A stretch of 64,000 bases of DNA from the NCBI RefSeq assembly GCF_026967475.1, contig NZ_CP114058.1, forward strand, positions 434,001-498,000. The letters are read 5' to 3'. Shown here in pieces: positions 9,532-21,329 of the stretch. Origin of the DNA: Rouxiella chamberiensis (GTDB lineage Bacteria > Pseudomonadota > Gammaproteobacteria > Enterobacterales > Enterobacteriaceae). Within the stretch, counting starts at the first letter, position 1; the number at the start of each line of letters is the position of its first letter. Under the pieces are notes generated by a model that saw only the letters and a program-made list of their open reading frames with translations, searched no databases and was not told the origin of the DNA. The translations under genes were made by a program, and so were the position numbers.

Positions 9532-10892
9532 ATGTCTACGGCTATACGCCCAAGGAAATTATCCGCACGCCCGAGATGCATCCTCTGACCTGGCGCATGC
9601 GCGAAGACCAGCAACCGGTCTGGATCGACGAATATCGCAGCAAAAACGGCTATTCAGGGGCTGAAAAGGCGCTGAATGGCATGTCGCCTGACGAAATCGT
9701 CGCGCTGGTAAAAGATTCCGGCCTGAAAGGGCGCGGCGGCGCGGGCTTCTCCACCGGATTAAAGTGGAGCCTGATGCCGAAAGACGAATCCATGAACATC
9801 CGCTACCTGCTGTGCAACGCCGATGAAATGGAGCCGGGTACCTATAAAGACCGCCTGCTGATGGAGCAGATGCCGCATCAACTGGTTGAAGGCATGCTGA
9901 TTAGCGCCTTCGCGCTGAAAGCCTACCGTGGCTACATCTTCCTGCGCGGCGAATATATCGAGGCCGCCGTGAATCTGCGTCGCGCCATCGAAGAGGCGCG
10001 TGAGGCCGGGTTTATCGGCAAGAACATTCTCGGCACCGGCTTCGATTTCGAATTGATAGTCCACACCGGCGCGGGTCGCTACATCTGCGGCGAAGAGACG
10101 GCACTTATCAACTCGCTGGAAGGCCGTCGTGCCAACCCGCGCTCCAAGCCGCCATTCCCGGCGTCCGTCGGGGCATGGGGCAAGCCGACCTGTGTCAATA
10201 ATGTCGAGACGCTCTCCAATGTGCCGGCGATTCTGGCCAACGGCGTGGAGTGGTACAAGGGCATTTCGACCAGCGAAGACACCGGCACCAAAATGATGGG
10301 CTTCTCGGGTCGCGTCAAGAATCCGGGCGTGTGGGAACTGCCGTTTGGCACCACGGCGCGCGAGATTCTCGAAGACTACGCGGGCGGCATGCGCGACGGG
10401 CTGAAATTCAAGGCCTGGCAGCCAGGCGGCGCGGGTACTGACTTCCTGACCGATAAGCATCTGGATCTGCCGATGGAGTTTGCCAGCATCGGCAAAGCCG
10501 GCAGCCGTCTCGGCACCGCGCTCGCCATGGCGGTGGATCACGAAATCGGTATGGTTTCTCTGGTCCGTAATCTTGAAGAGTTCTTCTCGCGCGAGTCCTG
10601 CGGCTGGTGTACGCCCTGTCGCGACGGATTGCCGTGGAGCGTCAAGATCCTGCGCGCGCTGGAGCAGGGCAAAGGTCAGCCCGGAGATATCGAAACGCTC
10701 GAGCAGCTCTGCCGCCAGTTGGGTCCGGGTAAGACATTCTGCGCCCACGCGCCGGGTGCCGTGGAACCCTTGCAGAGTGCCATCAAATATTTTCGCGACG
10801 AATTCGAAGCAGGTATCGCCACGCAGCATTTCAACAATGCGCGGGCAATTGGCGGCATACAGCCAAACAACCTGCTGAAAGAGCGCTGGTAA
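9528..10892 (+). CDS. nuoF: NADH-quinone oxidoreductase subunit F (NADH/FMN site, cluster N3)
   Basis: The 454-residue protein (E. coli 445) carries the glycine-rich NADH-binding loop [13 protein letters not shown] near residue 66, the FMN segment around [14 protein letters not shown], and the N3 cysteines C358, C361, C364 ([12 protein letters not shown]) and about C405 (KTFCAHAPG). It oxidises NADH and passes electrons through FMN to N3. The C-terminus ends NNLLKERW as in enteric homologues. A 194-bp gap separates it from nuoG. Confidence 0.97.
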   Translation: MNVYGYTPKEIIRTPEMHPLTWRMREDQQPVWIDEYRSKNGYSGAEKALNGMSPDEIVALVKDSGLKGRGGAGFSTGLKWSLMPKDESMNIRYLLCNADEMEPGTYKDRLLMEQMPHQLVEGMLISAFALKAYRGYIFLRGEYIEAAVNLRRAIEEAREAGFIGKNILGTGFDFELIVHTGAGRYICGEETALINSLEGRRANPRSKPPFPASVGAWGKPTCVNNVETLSNVPAILANGVEWYKGISTSEDTGTKMMGFSGRVKNPGVWELPFGTTAREILEDYAGGMRDGLKFKAWQPGGAGTDFLTDKHLDLPMEFASIGKAGSRLGTALAMAVDHEIGMVSLVRNLEEFFSRESCGWCTPCRDGLPWSVKILRALEQGKGQPGDIETLEQLCRQLGPGKTFCAHAPGAVEPLQSAIKYFRDEFEAGIATQHFNNARAIGGIQPNNLLKERW

Positions 10893-11057
10893 GACGCGCT
10901 TGAAAAGATTTTAAAAATTCTTTCCCGAACGAGTTGGGCATGCAGATAGCGGCAACTGAACCCACGCCCCGACGCTTACAGCCGTAAGTGACGGCGGTGA
11001 GAAAGGCAGCCGCTACCCGCAGTCGAAAGACAAGGGAAAGCCAGAATTTTGATTAAC

Positions 11058-11075
11058 GCCCGTTGCGAGACGGGC
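11058..11075 (+). other. Hairpin directly upstream of the nuoG ribosome binding site
   Basis: GCCCGT (11058-11063) and ACGGGC (11070-11075) form a perfect 6-bp GC-rich stem with a 6-nt loop. It ends about five bases before the GGAAG Shine-Dalgarno of nuoG, in the widest gap of the operon after the nuo promoter. It may affect mRNA stability or nuoG translation; this is inference. Confidence 0.4.
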
Positions 11076-11086
11076 CTTGTGGAAGC

Positions 11087-13823
11087 ATGCTGACTATGGC
11101 TACGATTCATGTAGACGGCAAAGAATACGATGTTAACGGAGCGGACAACCTACTTCAGGCTTGCCTTTCGCTTGGCCTCGATATTCCTTATTTTTGCTGG
11201 CATCCGGCGCTGGGAAGCGTTGGAGCTTGTCGCCAATGTGCGGTCAAGCAATACCAAAATGCGGAAGATACGCGCGGCCGTTTGGTGATGTCATGTATGA
11301 CGCCTGCATCCGATGGAACCTTTATTTCCATCGATGACGGAGAAGCCAAAGAGTTCCGCGAGAGCGTGGTCGAGTGGTTGATGACCAACCACCCACACGA
11401 CTGTCCGGTGTGCGAAGAGGGCGGTAACTGTCATTTGCAGGATATGACAGTAATGACCGGCCACGCCACGCGTCGCTATCGTTTCACCAAACGTACCCAC
11501 CAGAATCAGGATCTCGGTCCGTTCATTTCTCACGAGATGAACCGCTGTATCGCCTGTTATCGCTGTGTCCGCTACTACAAGGACTACGCGGACGGCACCG
11601 ATCTGGGCGTGTACGGCGCGCATGACAACGTCTACTTTGGTCGCCCGGAAGACGGTCCGCTGGAAAGCGAATTCTCCGGCAACCTGGTCGAAGTCTGCCC
11701 GACCGGCGTATTCACCGACAAGACGCACTCCGAAGCGTTACAACCGTAAATGGGACATGCAGTTTGCGCCGAGCATCTGCCAGCAGTGCTCCGTAGGCTG
11801 TAACACCAGCCCCGGCGAGCGCTACGGGGAATTGCGTCGTATCGAAAACCGCTACAACGGCACGGTAAACCGCTACTTCCTGTGCGACCGCGGCCGTTTC
11901 GGCTATGGCTACGTGAATGCAAAAGATCGCCCTAAACATCCGATGCAGCAGCGCGGCAACGACTGGATCGCACTGAACGCCGAGCAGGCGATGCAGGGCG
12001 CGGCGGATATCATGCGCCAGTCCGGCAAAACCATCGGCATCGGTTCACCGCGCGCCAGCCTTGAAAGCAACTTTGCGTTGCGCGAGCTGGTGGGGGCCGA
12101 AAACTTCTATACCGGCATCAACGCGGCGGAACAAAATCGTCTGGCGATGATGCTGAACATCCTGAAAAACAGCGGCGTCACCACGCCTGCGCTGCACGAT
12201 ATCGAATCCTACGATGCCGTGCTGGTGCTGGGTGAAGATTTGACGCAAACCGGTGCGCGTATTGCGCTGGCCGTGCGTCAGGCGGTGAAAGGCAAGGCGC
12301 GCGCTATGGCCGCTGCCCAGCGAGTCGCCGACTGGCAGATTGCGGCGGTGCAGACCATCGGTCAGCACGCCAAGCATCCGCTGTTTGTAACCAACGTCGA
12401 CAACACCCGTCTCGATGATATTGCGGCGCTGAACTTCCGCGCACCGGTCGACGAGCAGGCACGCTTCGGCTTTGCGATTGCCCACGCCATCGACGCCTCC
12501 GCGCCGGCGGTCGGTGACTTGGCCGAAGGCGTCGACAAGCAGGTCGACATGATCATGCAGGCGCTGACCGGCGCTCGTAAGCCGCTGATTATCACCGGCA
12601 CCAATGCGGGCAGCGACGCGATTATCGCGGCCGCCGCCAACGTGGCGAAAGCGCTGAAAGCACGGGGTAGCGATGTCGGTATTACCTTTATTGCCTCTTC
12701 TGCCAACAGCATCGGCCTGTCGCTCATAGGCGGCGGCAATCTCGATGACGCGCTGAGCCTGCTGGCAAACGGCGGCGCAGACAGCGCCATCGTGATGGAA
12801 AACGACCTCTATCGCCAGGCCCCGGAAGCCGATATCGATGCGGCGCTGAGCAAAATCCAGAACCTGCTGGTGGTCGATCACCAACGCACCCGCATCATGG
12901 ACAAGGCCAGCCTTATCCTGCCTGCGGCAAGCTTCGCCGAGAGCGACGGGACGCTGGTCAATCAGGAAGGCCGCGCCCAGCGCTTCTTCCAGGTGTATGA
13001 CCCGGCCTACTACGACCACAGCGTTGTGATGCTCGAAAGCTGGCGCTGGATGCATTCGCTGCACTCCACGCTCAACAGCCGTCAGGTTGACTGGACCCAG
13101 CTGGATCACGTCATTGAAGCGTGCGTCGCCGCTCTACCACAGCTGAAAGGCATGGTCGAAGCCGCGCCGGACGCCTCATTCCGTATTCGCGGACAAAAAC
13201 TTGCCCGTTCGCCAAACCGTTCCAGCGGCCGTACCGCCATGCGCGCCAACATCAACGTGCATGAACCGCGTCAGCCGCAGGACAAAGACACCATGTTTGC
13301 CTTCTCGATGGAAGGCAACAACAGCCCTTACGCCAATCGTCAACAGGTGCCGTTTGCCTGGGCACCGGGCTGGAACTCCCCGCAGGCGTGGAACAAGTTC
13401 CAGGCTGAAGTCGGTGGCAAGCTGCGTCATGGCGATCCGGGTGTGCGTCTGATTGAAGCGGGCGAGGGCGGTCTCGACTATTACAGCGAAATTCCGGCTG
13501 CCTTTGCTGCCGAAGAAAATCACTGGCGTGTCGCGCCTTACTATCACCTGTTCGGCAGCGAAGAGATGTCGCAACGTTCACACGTGATCCAGCAGCGTAT
13601 GCCAGAAGCCTACGTGATGGTGAATCCGGCGGATGCCGCCCAGCTCGGTGTCAATCAGGGCACGCAGGTCGAGTTTACCTGCGGCGGTCAGACGCTGACA
13701 CTGCCGGTACGTCTGAGCGAAACGCTGAACAAAGGACAAGTTGGTCTGCCGCTGGGCTTGCCGGGAATTCCTCCGGTGCTGGTTGGCGCAACGGTTGAGA
13801 ATCTGCGGGAGGCAACCCGATGA
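11087..13823 (+). pseudogene. nuoG: NADH-quinone oxidoreductase subunit G, interrupted by a one-base insertion
   Basis: The repaired protein would be about 911 residues (E. coli 908). The first frame (11087-11749) carries the ligands of N1b, N5 and N4: [28 protein letters not shown] and CIACYRC. At TCCGAAGCG (11729-11737) one extra base shifts the frame, which stops at 11749. The second frame resumes exactly at [12 protein letters not shown] and carries the N7 cysteines (CQQCSVGC) and the molybdopterin-oxidoreductase-like body to 13823. No residue is lost, so an insertion in the AA doublet at 11733-11734 explains everything. ATG 11087 has a GGAAG Shine-Dalgarno; the alternative ATG 11096 gives the MATIHVDG start. 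The gene end overlaps nuoH (ATGA). A sequencing error is likely. Confidence 0.93.
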
Positions 13824-14797
13824 GTTGGTTTACACCTGAAGTGATCGACACCCTGATAGCCGTAGTGAAAGCGGTGGTCATTCTGCTGGTGGTGGTCACC
13901 TGCGGCGCGTTTATGAGCTTTGCGGAACGCCGTCTGCTGGGCCTGTTCCAGAACCGATACGGACCAAACCGTGTCGGCTGGGGCGGCTCTTTGCAGCTGG
14001 TTGCCGACATGATCAAGATGTTTTTCAAAGAGGACTGGGCGCCGAAATTCTCCGACCGCGCCATCTTTACTCTGGCCCCGATGATAGCCTTCAGCTCCAT
14101 GCTGATGGCCTTCGCGATTGTGCCGGTGGCGCCGACCTGGTACGGCGCCAACCTGAACATCGGTATCCTGTTCTTCCTGATGATGGCCGGCCTTACGGTC
14201 TACGCCGTGCTGTTCGCAGGTTGGTCCAGCAACAACAAATACTCGCTGCTTGGCGCAATGCGTGCCTCGGCCCAGACGCTGAGCTACGAAGTGTTCCTCG
14301 GCCTGTCTCTGATGGGCGTGGTGGCGCAGGCCGGATCATTCAATCTGCAGGATATCGTCCGTTCGCAGGAGCATCTGTGGAACATCATTCCACAGTTCTT
14401 CGGCTTCCTGACCTTTGCGATTGCGGGCGTCGCGGTATGTCACCGTCACCCGTTCGACCAGCCGGAAGCGGAGCAGGAACTGGCCGATGGTTATCACATC
14501 GAATATTCCGGCATGAAGTTCGGCTTGTTCTTCGTGGGCGAATACATCGGGATCGTGACCGTTTCGGCGCTTATCGTCACCCTGTTCTTCGGGGGCTGGC
14601 AGGGTCCATTCCTGCCGCCGTTCATCTGGTTTGCGTTGAAAACCGCTTTCTTCATGGTGATGTTCATTTTGCTGCGCGCCGCGCTGCCTCGTCCACGCTA
14701 TGACCAGGTGATGTCTTTTGGCTGGCGTATCTGCCTGCCGCTGACCTTGCTGAATCTGCTGGGTACCGCCGCGGTCATTCTGTACAACGCAAATTAA
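13820..14797 (+). CDS. nuoH: NADH-quinone oxidoreductase subunit H
   Basis: The 325-residue protein has the same length as E. coli NuoH. It is a multi-span membrane subunit (about eight helices) at the junction of the two arms, contributing to the quinone chamber. The conserved loops are [17 protein letters not shown] near residue 35 and [20 protein letters not shown] near residue 213; the acidic residues of the latter loop are important for coupling in homologues. It begins inside the nuoG stop. Confidence 0.97.
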   Translation: MSWFTPEVIDTLIAVVKAVVILLVVVTCGAFMSFAERRLLGLFQNRYGPNRVGWGGSLQLVADMIKMFFKEDWAPKFSDRAIFTLAPMIAFSSMLMAFAIVPVAPTWYGANLNIGILFFLMMAGLTVYAVLFAGWSSNNKYSLLGAMRASAQTLSYEVFLGLSLMGVVAQAGSFNLQDIVRSQEHLWNIIPQFFGFLTFAIAGVAVCHRHPFDQPEAEQELADGYHIEYSGMKFGLFFVGEYIGIVTVSALIVTLFFGGWQGPFLPPFIWFALKTAFFMVMFILLRAALPRPRYDQVMSFGWRICLPLTLLNLLGTAAVILYNAN

Positions 14798-14813
14798 TAG
14801 GGGTGATTGAACC

Positions 14814-15356
14814 ATGACATTGAAAGAACTAGTGGTTGGTTTCGGCACCCAGGTTCGCAGTTTGTGGCTGATAGGCCTGCACGCCTTCGCCAAACGTGAA
14901 ACCCTGATGTACCCGGAAGAACCCGTTTATCTGCCGCCGCGCTATCGTGGCCGCATCGTGCTGACCCGTGATCCTGACGGAGAAGAGCGCTGCGTGGCCT
15001 GCAACCTGTGTGCGGTAGCCTGTCCGGTAGGCTGTATTTCGTTGCAGAAAGCCGAGATGAAAGACGGCCGTTGGTATCCGGAATTCTTCCGCATCAACTT
15101 CTCCCGTTGCATCTTCTGCGGCCTGTGCGAAGAAGCCTGTCCAACGACGGCTATCCAGCTGACCCCCGACTTTGAACTCGGTGAGTTCAAGCGTCAGGAT
15201 CTGGTGTATGAGAAAGAAGACTTGTTGATCTCTGGACCCGGTAAGTATCCGGAATATAACTTTTACCGGATGGCCGGTATGGCAGTGGACGGCAAAGCGA
15301 AGGGCGAAGCCGAAAACGAAGCCAAACCGATCAACGTCAAAGGTCTCATGCCTTAA
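14814..15356 (+). CDS. nuoI: NADH-quinone oxidoreductase subunit I (clusters N6a, N6b)
   Basis: The protein has 180 residues, as in E. coli. Two ferredoxin-type [4Fe-4S] motifs are seen: [15 protein letters not shown] (about 60-74) and [12 protein letters not shown] (about 99-110), each ending in the cysteine-proline that closes the other cluster. It relays electrons from NuoG to NuoB. The N-terminus is amphipathic and lies on the membrane arm. It lies 16 bp after nuoH. Confidence 0.97.
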   Translation: MTLKELVVGFGTQVRSLWLIGLHAFAKRETLMYPEEPVYLPPRYRGRIVLTRDPDGEERCVACNLCAVACPVGCISLQKAEMKDGRWYPEFFRINFSRCIFCGLCEEACPTTAIQLTPDFELGEFKRQDLVYEKEDLLISGPGKYPEYNFYRMAGMAVDGKAKGEAENEAKPINVKGLMP

Positions 15357-15368
15357 GGAGCCGCACGC

Positions 15369-15932
15369 ATGGAATATGCATTTTACATTGCCGCGCTGGT
15401 GGCCGTATTGGCGACATTGCGTGTTATCACGCACACCAATCCGGTGCACGCGCTGCTTTACCTTATCATCTCGCTGCTGGCGATTGCCGCAGTGTTCTTC
15501 TCGCTGGGGGCCTACTTTGCCGCGGCGCTCGAGATAATCGTCTACGCCGGTGCCATTATGGTGCTGTTCGTCTTCGTGGTGATGATGCTTAACCTCGGCA
15601 GTGTGCAGGAGCAGGAACGCGCCTGGCTGAAGCCTTCGACCTGGATAGGCCCTTCCATTCTGGCGGTGGTGCTGCTGGTAGTCATGATTGTGTCGATTAC
15701 CGGTCTGCACGAGAACAACATTCAGGGCACGATGGTCGACGCGAAAGCGGTAGGTATCGCGCTGTTCGGGCCTTACGTTCTGGCGGTCGAGCTGGCGTCG
15801 ATGCTGCTGCTGGCCGGTCTGGTCGTTGCCTTCCACATTGGACGTGAGCACAAGCCGGGCGAAGTGCTCGGCAGTGCCTCCGCAGCGCCAGTCAAAGAGA
15901 TGGCAAAAAGAAAAACGGAGGAGAGAGCATGA
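15369..15932 (+). CDS. nuoJ: NADH-quinone oxidoreductase subunit J
   Basis: This is a 187-residue membrane subunit (E. coli 184) with five predicted spans. The [25 protein letters not shown] segment (third helix, pi-bulge region) carries the conserved glutamate and tyrosine. The C-terminal tail is charged and cytoplasmic or periplasmic. An AAGGAG Shine-Dalgarno precedes ATG 15369, and the stop overlaps nuoK by four bases. Confidence 0.96.
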   Translation: MEYAFYIAALVAVLATLRVITHTNPVHALLYLIISLLAIAAVFFSLGAYFAAALEIIVYAGAIMVLFVFVVMMLNLGSVQEQERAWLKPSTWIGPSILAVVLLVVMIVSITGLHENNIQGTMVDAKAVGIALFGPYVLAVELASMLLLAGLVVAFHIGREHKPGEVLGSASAAPVKEMAKRKTEERA

Positions 15933-16231
15933 TCCCTCTACAGCATGGCCTGATCCTGGCCGCTATCCTGTTTGTGTTGGGTCTGACCGGGTTACTGGTA
16001 CGTCGTAACCTGCTTTTCATGTTGATCAGTCTTGAAATCATGATCAACGCGGCGGCGCTGGCCTTTATTGTGGCCGGCAGTTATTGGGGGCAGGCAGACG
16101 GGCAGGTGATGTATATCCTGGCTATCAGCCTGGCGGCAGCGGAAGCCAGTATCGGTCTTGCCTTGCTGCTGCAACTCTATCGTCGTCGTCATACCCTGAA
16201 TATCGACACTGTCAGCGAGATGCGCGGATGA
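15929..16231 (+). CDS. nuoK: NADH-quinone oxidoreductase subunit K
   Basis: The 100-residue protein has three membrane helices, the canonical NuoK size. The conserved membrane glutamates are visible in [13 protein letters not shown] (second helix) and [14 protein letters not shown] (third helix); they form part of the antiporter-like proton path. It overlaps both neighbours by ATGA junctions. Confidence 0.97.
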   Translation: MIPLQHGLILAAILFVLGLTGLLVRRNLLFMLISLEIMINAAALAFIVAGSYWGQADGQVMYILAISLAAAEASIGLALLLQLYRRRHTLNIDTVSEMRG

Positions 16232-18075
16232 ACCTACTCTATTTAACTATTCTGTTCCCGCTGATTGGCTTCCTGTTACTGGCCTTTTCCCGCGGACGCT
16301 GGTCTGAAAACACCTCTGCCACGGTTGGCGTGGGGTCGATTGGTCTGGCTGCACTGGTGACGATTTACGTCGGCATCAACTTCCTGAGTCAACGTGCGGC
16401 GGGCGTGCCCGTCTTCAACCAGACCCTCTGGAACTGGATGCAGGTCGGGGATTTCAACATTTCCGCCACGCTGACGCTCGACGGCCTGTCGATGACCATG
16501 CTCTCCGTGGTCACCGGCGTCGGTTTCTTCATCCACATGTTCGCGTCCTGGTATATGCGCGGAGAAGAGGGGTATTCCCGCTTCTTTGCCTATACCAACC
16601 TGTTTATCGCAAGCATGGTGATTCTGGTACTGGCCGACAACCTGCTGCTGATGTATCTCGGCTGGGAAGGGGTAGGGCTTTGCAGCTATCTGCTGATCGG
16701 TTTCTACTACACCAATCCCGACAACGGCGCGGCGGCGATGAAAGCCTTTATCGTGACTCGCGTCGGCGACGTGTTCCTGGCGTTTGCGCTGTTCATTCTG
16801 TATCACGAGCTGGGTACGCTGAACATCCGTGAACTGATGGTGCTTGCGCCGCAGAAACTGGCGGTCGGCGACACGGCGATAACCTGGGCCACATTAATGC
16901 TGCTCGGTGGCGCGGTCGGTAAATCGGCGCAGCTGCCGCTGCAAACCTGGCTTGCCGATGCGATGGCGGGTCCAACGCCGGTTTCTGCCTTGATCCACGC
17001 CGCAACCATGGTAACCGCCGGTGTCTATCTGATCGCCCGTACGCACGGCCTGTTCCTGATGGCGCCTGAAATTCTGCATCTGGTCGGGATTATCGGCGCG
17101 GTCACGCTGGTGCTGGCAGGTTTTGCCGCACTGGTGCAGACCGACATCAAACGTGTGCTGGCCTACTCGACCATGAGCCAGATTGGCTACATGTTCCTGG
17201 CGCTGGGCGTACAGGCGTGGGACGCTGCCATCTTCCACCTGATGACCCATGCGTTCTTCAAGGCGCTGCTGTTCCTCTCTTCGGGTTCGGTGATTCTGGC
17301 CTGCCACCACGAGCAGAACATCTTCAAGATGGGCGGATTGCGTAAATCCATCCCGCTGGTGTATGTCTGCTTCCTGGTCGGCGGTGCCGCGCTTTCTGCC
17401 TTGCCTATCATCACCGCCGGTTTCTTCAGCAAGGATGAAATTCTGGCCGGTGCGCTGGCGAACGGTCACATCAATCTGCTGATTGCAGGTCTGGTCGGGG
17501 CCTTCATGACGTCGCTCTATACCTTCCGCATGATCTTTATCGTTTTCCACGGCGAAGAGAAGATCAAGGCGCATGCCGGCAAGGGGATTACCCATCACTT
17601 GCCGCTGCTGGTTCTGCTGGTGCTGTCGACCTTCATTGGCGCGATGATCGTTCCGCCATTGCAGGGCGTTCTGCCGGGCACGACCGAACTGCCGCACGGA
17701 ACGGTATTAACGCTGGAAATCACCTCGGGTGTGGTCGCCATCGTCGGCATTCTGCTGGCGGCGGCGCTGTATCTCGGCAAACGCTCGCTGGTCAACAGCA
17801 TTGCAAAAAGCGCGCCGGGCCGCTTCTTCACCACCTGGTGGTTCCATGCATGGGGCTTTGACTGGCTGTACGACATGATTTTCGTGAAACCGTATCTGGC
17901 CATCGCGAAACTCCTGCAACGTGATCCTTTGAACTCGTTGATGAATACGCCCGCGCTGTTCTCCCGTCTGGGGAACCGTGGCCTCGTGTTCAGTGAAAAT
18001 GGGCAGACGCGCTGGTATGTCGCGTCAATGGGATTGGGTGCAGTCGTCGTTTTAGCGCTGTTGCTGGCGATTTGA
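16228..18075 (+). CDS. nuoL: NADH-quinone oxidoreductase subunit L (proton-pumping)
   Basis: Started at ATG 16228, in the ATGA overlap with nuoK, the protein has 615 residues (E. coli 613). The open frame extends upstream to 16084, but that part lies inside nuoK and is discarded. Antiporter-like landmarks include [20 protein letters not shown] (key glutamate), [20 protein letters not shown] (key lysine) and [15 protein letters not shown]. The C-terminus holds the long lateral helix that spans the membrane arm. Shine-Dalgarno signals lie within nuoK. Confidence 0.97.
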   Translation: MNLLYLTILFPLIGFLLLAFSRGRWSENTSATVGVGSIGLAALVTIYVGINFLSQRAAGVPVFNQTLWNWMQVGDFNISATLTLDGLSMTMLSVVTGVGFFIHMFASWYMRGEEGYSRFFAYTNLFIASMVILVLADNLLLMYLGWEGVGLCSYLLIGFYYTNPDNGAAAMKAFIVTRVGDVFLAFALFILYHELGTLNIRELMVLAPQKLAVGDTAITWATLMLLGGAVGKSAQLPLQTWLADAMAGPTPVSALIHAATMVTAGVYLIARTHGLFLMAPEILHLVGIIGAVTLVLAGFAALVQTDIKRVLAYSTMSQIGYMFLALGVQAWDAAIFHLMTHAFFKALLFLSSGSVILACHHEQNIFKMGGLRKSIPLVYVCFLVGGAALSALPIITAGFFSKDEILAGALANGHINLLIAGLVGAFMTSLYTFRMIFIVFHGEEKIKAHAGKGITHHLPLLVLLVLSTFIGAMIVPPLQGVLPGTTELPHGTVLTLEITSGVVAIVGILLAAALYLGKRSLVNSIAKSAPGRFFTTWWFHAWGFDWLYDMIFVKPYLAIAKLLQRDPLNSLMNTPALFSRLGNRGLVFSENGQTRWYVASMGLGAVVVLALLLAI

Positions 18076-18106
18076 AACATTGTAAAAACATAGGGACCTG
18101 AACGCC

Positions 18107-19636
18107 ATGCTATTACCCTGGCTAATTTTTATCCCCTTTATTGGCGGACTGCTGTGTTGGCAGACTGAGCGCTTCGGAAGCAAAGTACCGCGCTGGATAG
18201 CTCTCATCGCAATGGGACTGACCCTGGCGCTCTCCCTGCAACTGTGGTTGCAGGGCGGGTATTCGTTAACCGCGCCTGCGGGCATTCCGCAGTGGCAATC
18301 CGAGTTTGTGCTGCCGTGGATCCCGCGCTTTGGTATTTCGTTCCATCTGGCGCTGGATGGTCTGTCGCTGCTGATGGTGGTCCTGACCGGCCTCCTCGGG
18401 CTGCTGGCGATTCTCTGTTCATGGCGTGAAATTCAGCGCTATCAGGGCTTCTTCCACCTGAATCTGCTGTGGATTCTGGGTGGCGTGATCGGCGTGTTCC
18501 TGTCCATCGACATGTTCCTGTTCTTCTTCTTCTGGGAGATGATGCTGGTGCCGATGTACTTCCTGATAGCCCTTTGGGGACATAGGGCATCGGACGGTAA
18601 AACCCGTATCAGCGCGGCAACCAAGTTCTTCATCTATACCCAGGCAAGCGGTCTGGTGATGCTGATTGCGATTCTGGGGCTGGTGTTTGTCCACTACAAC
18701 GCCACCGGCGTATGGACCTTCAACTATGAACTGCTGTTGAAGACGCCGATGACGCACAACGTCGAATACCTGCTGATGCTGGGCTTCTTCATCGCCTTCG
18801 CGGTGAAAATGCCGGTGGTGCCGCTGCATGGCTGGCTGCCGGACGCGCACAGTCAGGCGCCGACGGCGGGTTCCGTCGACCTCGCCGGTATTTTGCTGAA
18901 AACCGCCGCCTACGGGATGCTGCGTTTCAGCCTGCCGCTGTTCCCGAATGCTTCGCATGAGTTTGCCCCTATCGCCATGTGGCTGGGCGTGCTCGGCATT
19001 TTCTACGGCGCGTGGATGGCCTTCTCGCAGACCGACATTAAACGTCTTATCGCCTATACCAGCGTGTCGCACATGGGCTTCGTGCTGATTGCCATCTTCA
19101 CCGGCAGCCAGCTTGCCTATCAGGGTGCCGTGATCCAGATGATTGCCCACGGCCTTTCCGCCGCCGGGATGTTCATTATCTGTGGTCAGATTTACGAGCG
19201 CCTGCATACCCGTGACATGCGCCTCATGGGCGGACTTTGGGGACGCATCAAATATCTGCCTGCGCTGTCGCTGTTCTTTGCGGTCGCCACGTTAGGTATG
19301 CCAGGGACCGGTAACTTCGTCGGTGAATTCATGATCCTGTTCGGCAGCTTCCCGATTGTGCCGGTCATTACCGTGGTTTCGACCTTCGGGCTGGTCTTCG
19401 CCTCGGTTTATTCGCTGGTTATGATGCAGCGTGCGTACTACGGCGCGCCCAAGTCGGACCAACCTTTGCAGGGTATGACAGCGCGCGAGCTGTCTATCAT
19501 TCTGCTGCTGGTCGTATTGCTGGTATTGCTGGGTGTCTATCCGCAGCCAATCCTCGATACGTCAAGCGCGGCGATGAGCAATATTCAGCACTGGTTCGGG
19601 TCATCAGTTTCATCAATTTCAACGACAAGGCCGTAA
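18107..19636 (+). CDS. nuoM: NADH-quinone oxidoreductase subunit M (proton-pumping)
   Basis: The protein has 509 residues, the E. coli length. It is an antiporter-like subunit; FFFFWEMMLVPMYFLIALWG carries the conserved glutamate (about residue 144), and AFAVKMPVVPLHGWLPDAHSQAP the conserved lysine near 234. It lies 31 bp downstream of nuoL and 6 bp before nuoN. The last residues are Ser/Thr-rich and variable. Confidence 0.97.
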   Translation: MLLPWLIFIPFIGGLLCWQTERFGSKVPRWIALIAMGLTLALSLQLWLQGGYSLTAPAGIPQWQSEFVLPWIPRFGISFHLALDGLSLLMVVLTGLLGLLAILCSWREIQRYQGFFHLNLLWILGGVIGVFLSIDMFLFFFFWEMMLVPMYFLIALWGHRASDGKTRISAATKFFIYTQASGLVMLIAILGLVFVHYNATGVWTFNYELLLKTPMTHNVEYLLMLGFFIAFAVKMPVVPLHGWLPDAHSQAPTAGSVDLAGILLKTAAYGMLRFSLPLFPNASHEFAPIAMWLGVLGIFYGAWMAFSQTDIKRLIAYTSVSHMGFVLIAIFTGSQLAYQGAVIQMIAHGLSAAGMFIICGQIYERLHTRDMRLMGGLWGRIKYLPALSLFFAVATLGMPGTGNFVGEFMILFGSFPIVPVITVVSTFGLVFASVYSLVMMQRAYYGAPKSDQPLQGMTARELSIILLLVVLLVLLGVYPQPILDTSSAAMSNIQHWFGSSVSSISTTRP

Positions 19637-19642
19637 TTCGCC

Positions 19643-21100
19643 ATGACATTTACTCCTCAAAATCTGATCGCACTGTTACCACTGTTGATCGTCGGATTGA
19701 CGGTGGTGGTGGTGATGCTGTCCATTGCGTGGCGACGCGACCATTTTGTTAATGCCACACTAACCGTTATCGGCCTTAACCTTGCGCTGCTTTCCGTCTA
19801 CTTCGTGGCTCAGGTCGGGCCACAGGACGTCACACCGCTGCTGCGTATCGACGGCTATTCGATGTTCTACATCGGGCTGGTGCTGCTGGCGAGTCTGGCT
19901 ACCAGCACGTTTGCCTATCCGTGGCTCGAAGGCTATCCCGACAACCGCGAAGAGTTCTATCTGCTGGTGCTTATCGCGGCGATGGGCGGCATTCTGCTGG
20001 CATGCGCCAACCATCTGGCCTCGATGTTCCTCGGCATCGAGCTGATTTCGCTGCCGCTGTTTGGCCTGATTGGTTACGCATATCGTCAGAAACGCTCGCT
20101 GGAGGCCAGCATCAAGTACATGCTGCTGTCTGCCGCGGCATCGTCCTTCCTGCTGTTTGGGATGGCGCTGCTTTATGCGCAGTCCGGCGACCTGTCCTTT
20201 ATGGCGCTTGGAAAGAACCTATCCGACGCCGTCATGCACGAACCGCTGCTGCTGGCAGGACTGGGTCTGATGATTGTCGGACTGGGCTTCAAGCTGTCGC
20301 TGGTGCCTTTCCACCTGTGGACGCCCGATGTGTATCAGGGCGCGCCTGCGCCGGTGTCGACCTTCCTGGCTACCGCCAGCAAGATTGCCATTTTCGCCGT
20401 GGTCATGCGCCTGTTCCTCTACGCGCCGGTAGCCAACAGTGAAGCGATTCGCGTGGTGCTCGGCATTATCGCCTTCTGCTCCATTCTGGTCGGCAACCTG
20501 ATGGCGATTAGCCAGAGCAACATCAAGCGTCTGCTGGGTTACTCTTCCATCGCGCATCTGGGTTATCTGCTGGTGGCCTTGATTGCGGTGCAGACGCATC
20601 AGCTGTCGATGGAAACCGTCGGTGTCTATCTGGCCGGTTACCTATTCAGCAGCCTTGGCGCGTTTGGCGTAGTGAGCCTGATGTCCAGCCCTTACAGCGG
20701 GCCGGATGCCGAATCGCTGTTCTCTTACCGCGGTCTGTTCTGGCACAAGCCTATTCTGTCTGCGGTCATGACGGTAATGATGCTGTCTCTGGCGGGTATC
20801 CCGATGACGCTGGGCTTTATCGGCAAATTCTACGTGATTGCGACCGGTGTGACCGCGCATCTGTGGTGGTTGACCGGTGCGGTGGTCGTCGGCAGTGCGA
20901 TAGGGCTTTACTACTATCTGCGCGTGACCGTGAGCCTGTTCCTCAACGCGCCGGAGAGACTGGTTCGCGATACGCCAACCAACTGGGCGTTTACGGCGGG
21001 CGGTGTCGTGGTACTGATTTCGGCGATTCTGGTGCTGATTCTGGGTATTTATCCGCAGCCGCTTATCTCGCTGGTTCAGTTGGCGCAACCGCTGCTGTAA
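19643..21100 (+). CDS. nuoN: NADH-quinone oxidoreductase subunit N (proton-pumping)
   Basis: The 485-residue product equals the E. coli length and is the third antiporter-like subunit. In place of the essential glutamate of NuoL/M, NuoN proteins use a lysine; the region [19 protein letters not shown] and [21 protein letters not shown] are the family landmarks. It is the last gene of the operon and is followed by a strong terminator 21 bp after the stop. Confidence 0.97.
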   Translation: MTFTPQNLIALLPLLIVGLTVVVVMLSIAWRRDHFVNATLTVIGLNLALLSVYFVAQVGPQDVTPLLRIDGYSMFYIGLVLLASLATSTFAYPWLEGYPDNREEFYLLVLIAAMGGILLACANHLASMFLGIELISLPLFGLIGYAYRQKRSLEASIKYMLLSAAASSFLLFGMALLYAQSGDLSFMALGKNLSDAVMHEPLLLAGLGLMIVGLGFKLSLVPFHLWTPDVYQGAPAPVSTFLATASKIAIFAVVMRLFLYAPVANSEAIRVVLGIIAFCSILVGNLMAISQSNIKRLLGYSSIAHLGYLLVALIAVQTHQLSMETVGVYLAGYLFSSLGAFGVVSLMSSPYSGPDAESLFSYRGLFWHKPILSAVMTVMMLSLAGIPMTLGFIGKFYVIATGVTAHLWWLTGAVVVGSAIGLYYYLRVTVSLFLNAPERLVRDTPTNWAFTAGGVVVLISAILVLILGIYPQPLISLVQLAQPLL

Positions 21101-21121
21101 TCCTGCTAAATCCTTTATCTA

Positions 21122-21152
21122 AACCGCGCATTTTCGATGTGCGGTTTTTTTT
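21122..21152 (+). terminator. nuo operon terminator
   Basis: AACCGCGCA and TGTGCGGTT (one G-U pair) form a 9-bp stem around TTTCGA, followed by eight T residues. This is a textbook Rho-independent terminator after nuoN. Confidence 0.92.
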
Positions 21153-21329
21153 GCCCCGATATTTGCACAACCCTTACACTCTCGTCGGAAGGTTCTTAAA
21201 ATCCTGACAGTTATGCATTTCTTTCCTATAGATTTCGGCAACGCGCTGAAAAGTAGACTACGGTTAATGGGGTAAGGTTTAGCGACCGCGAGAGTTAACT
21301 CGCCGAAATCACATCATAAGGAGAACAGA

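Noticed and set aside
11565..11740. Start of a separate gene in the second nuoG frame
   Set aside because: The part before 11733 overlaps the real NuoG frame and encodes no NuoG sequence; homology starts only after the frame break.
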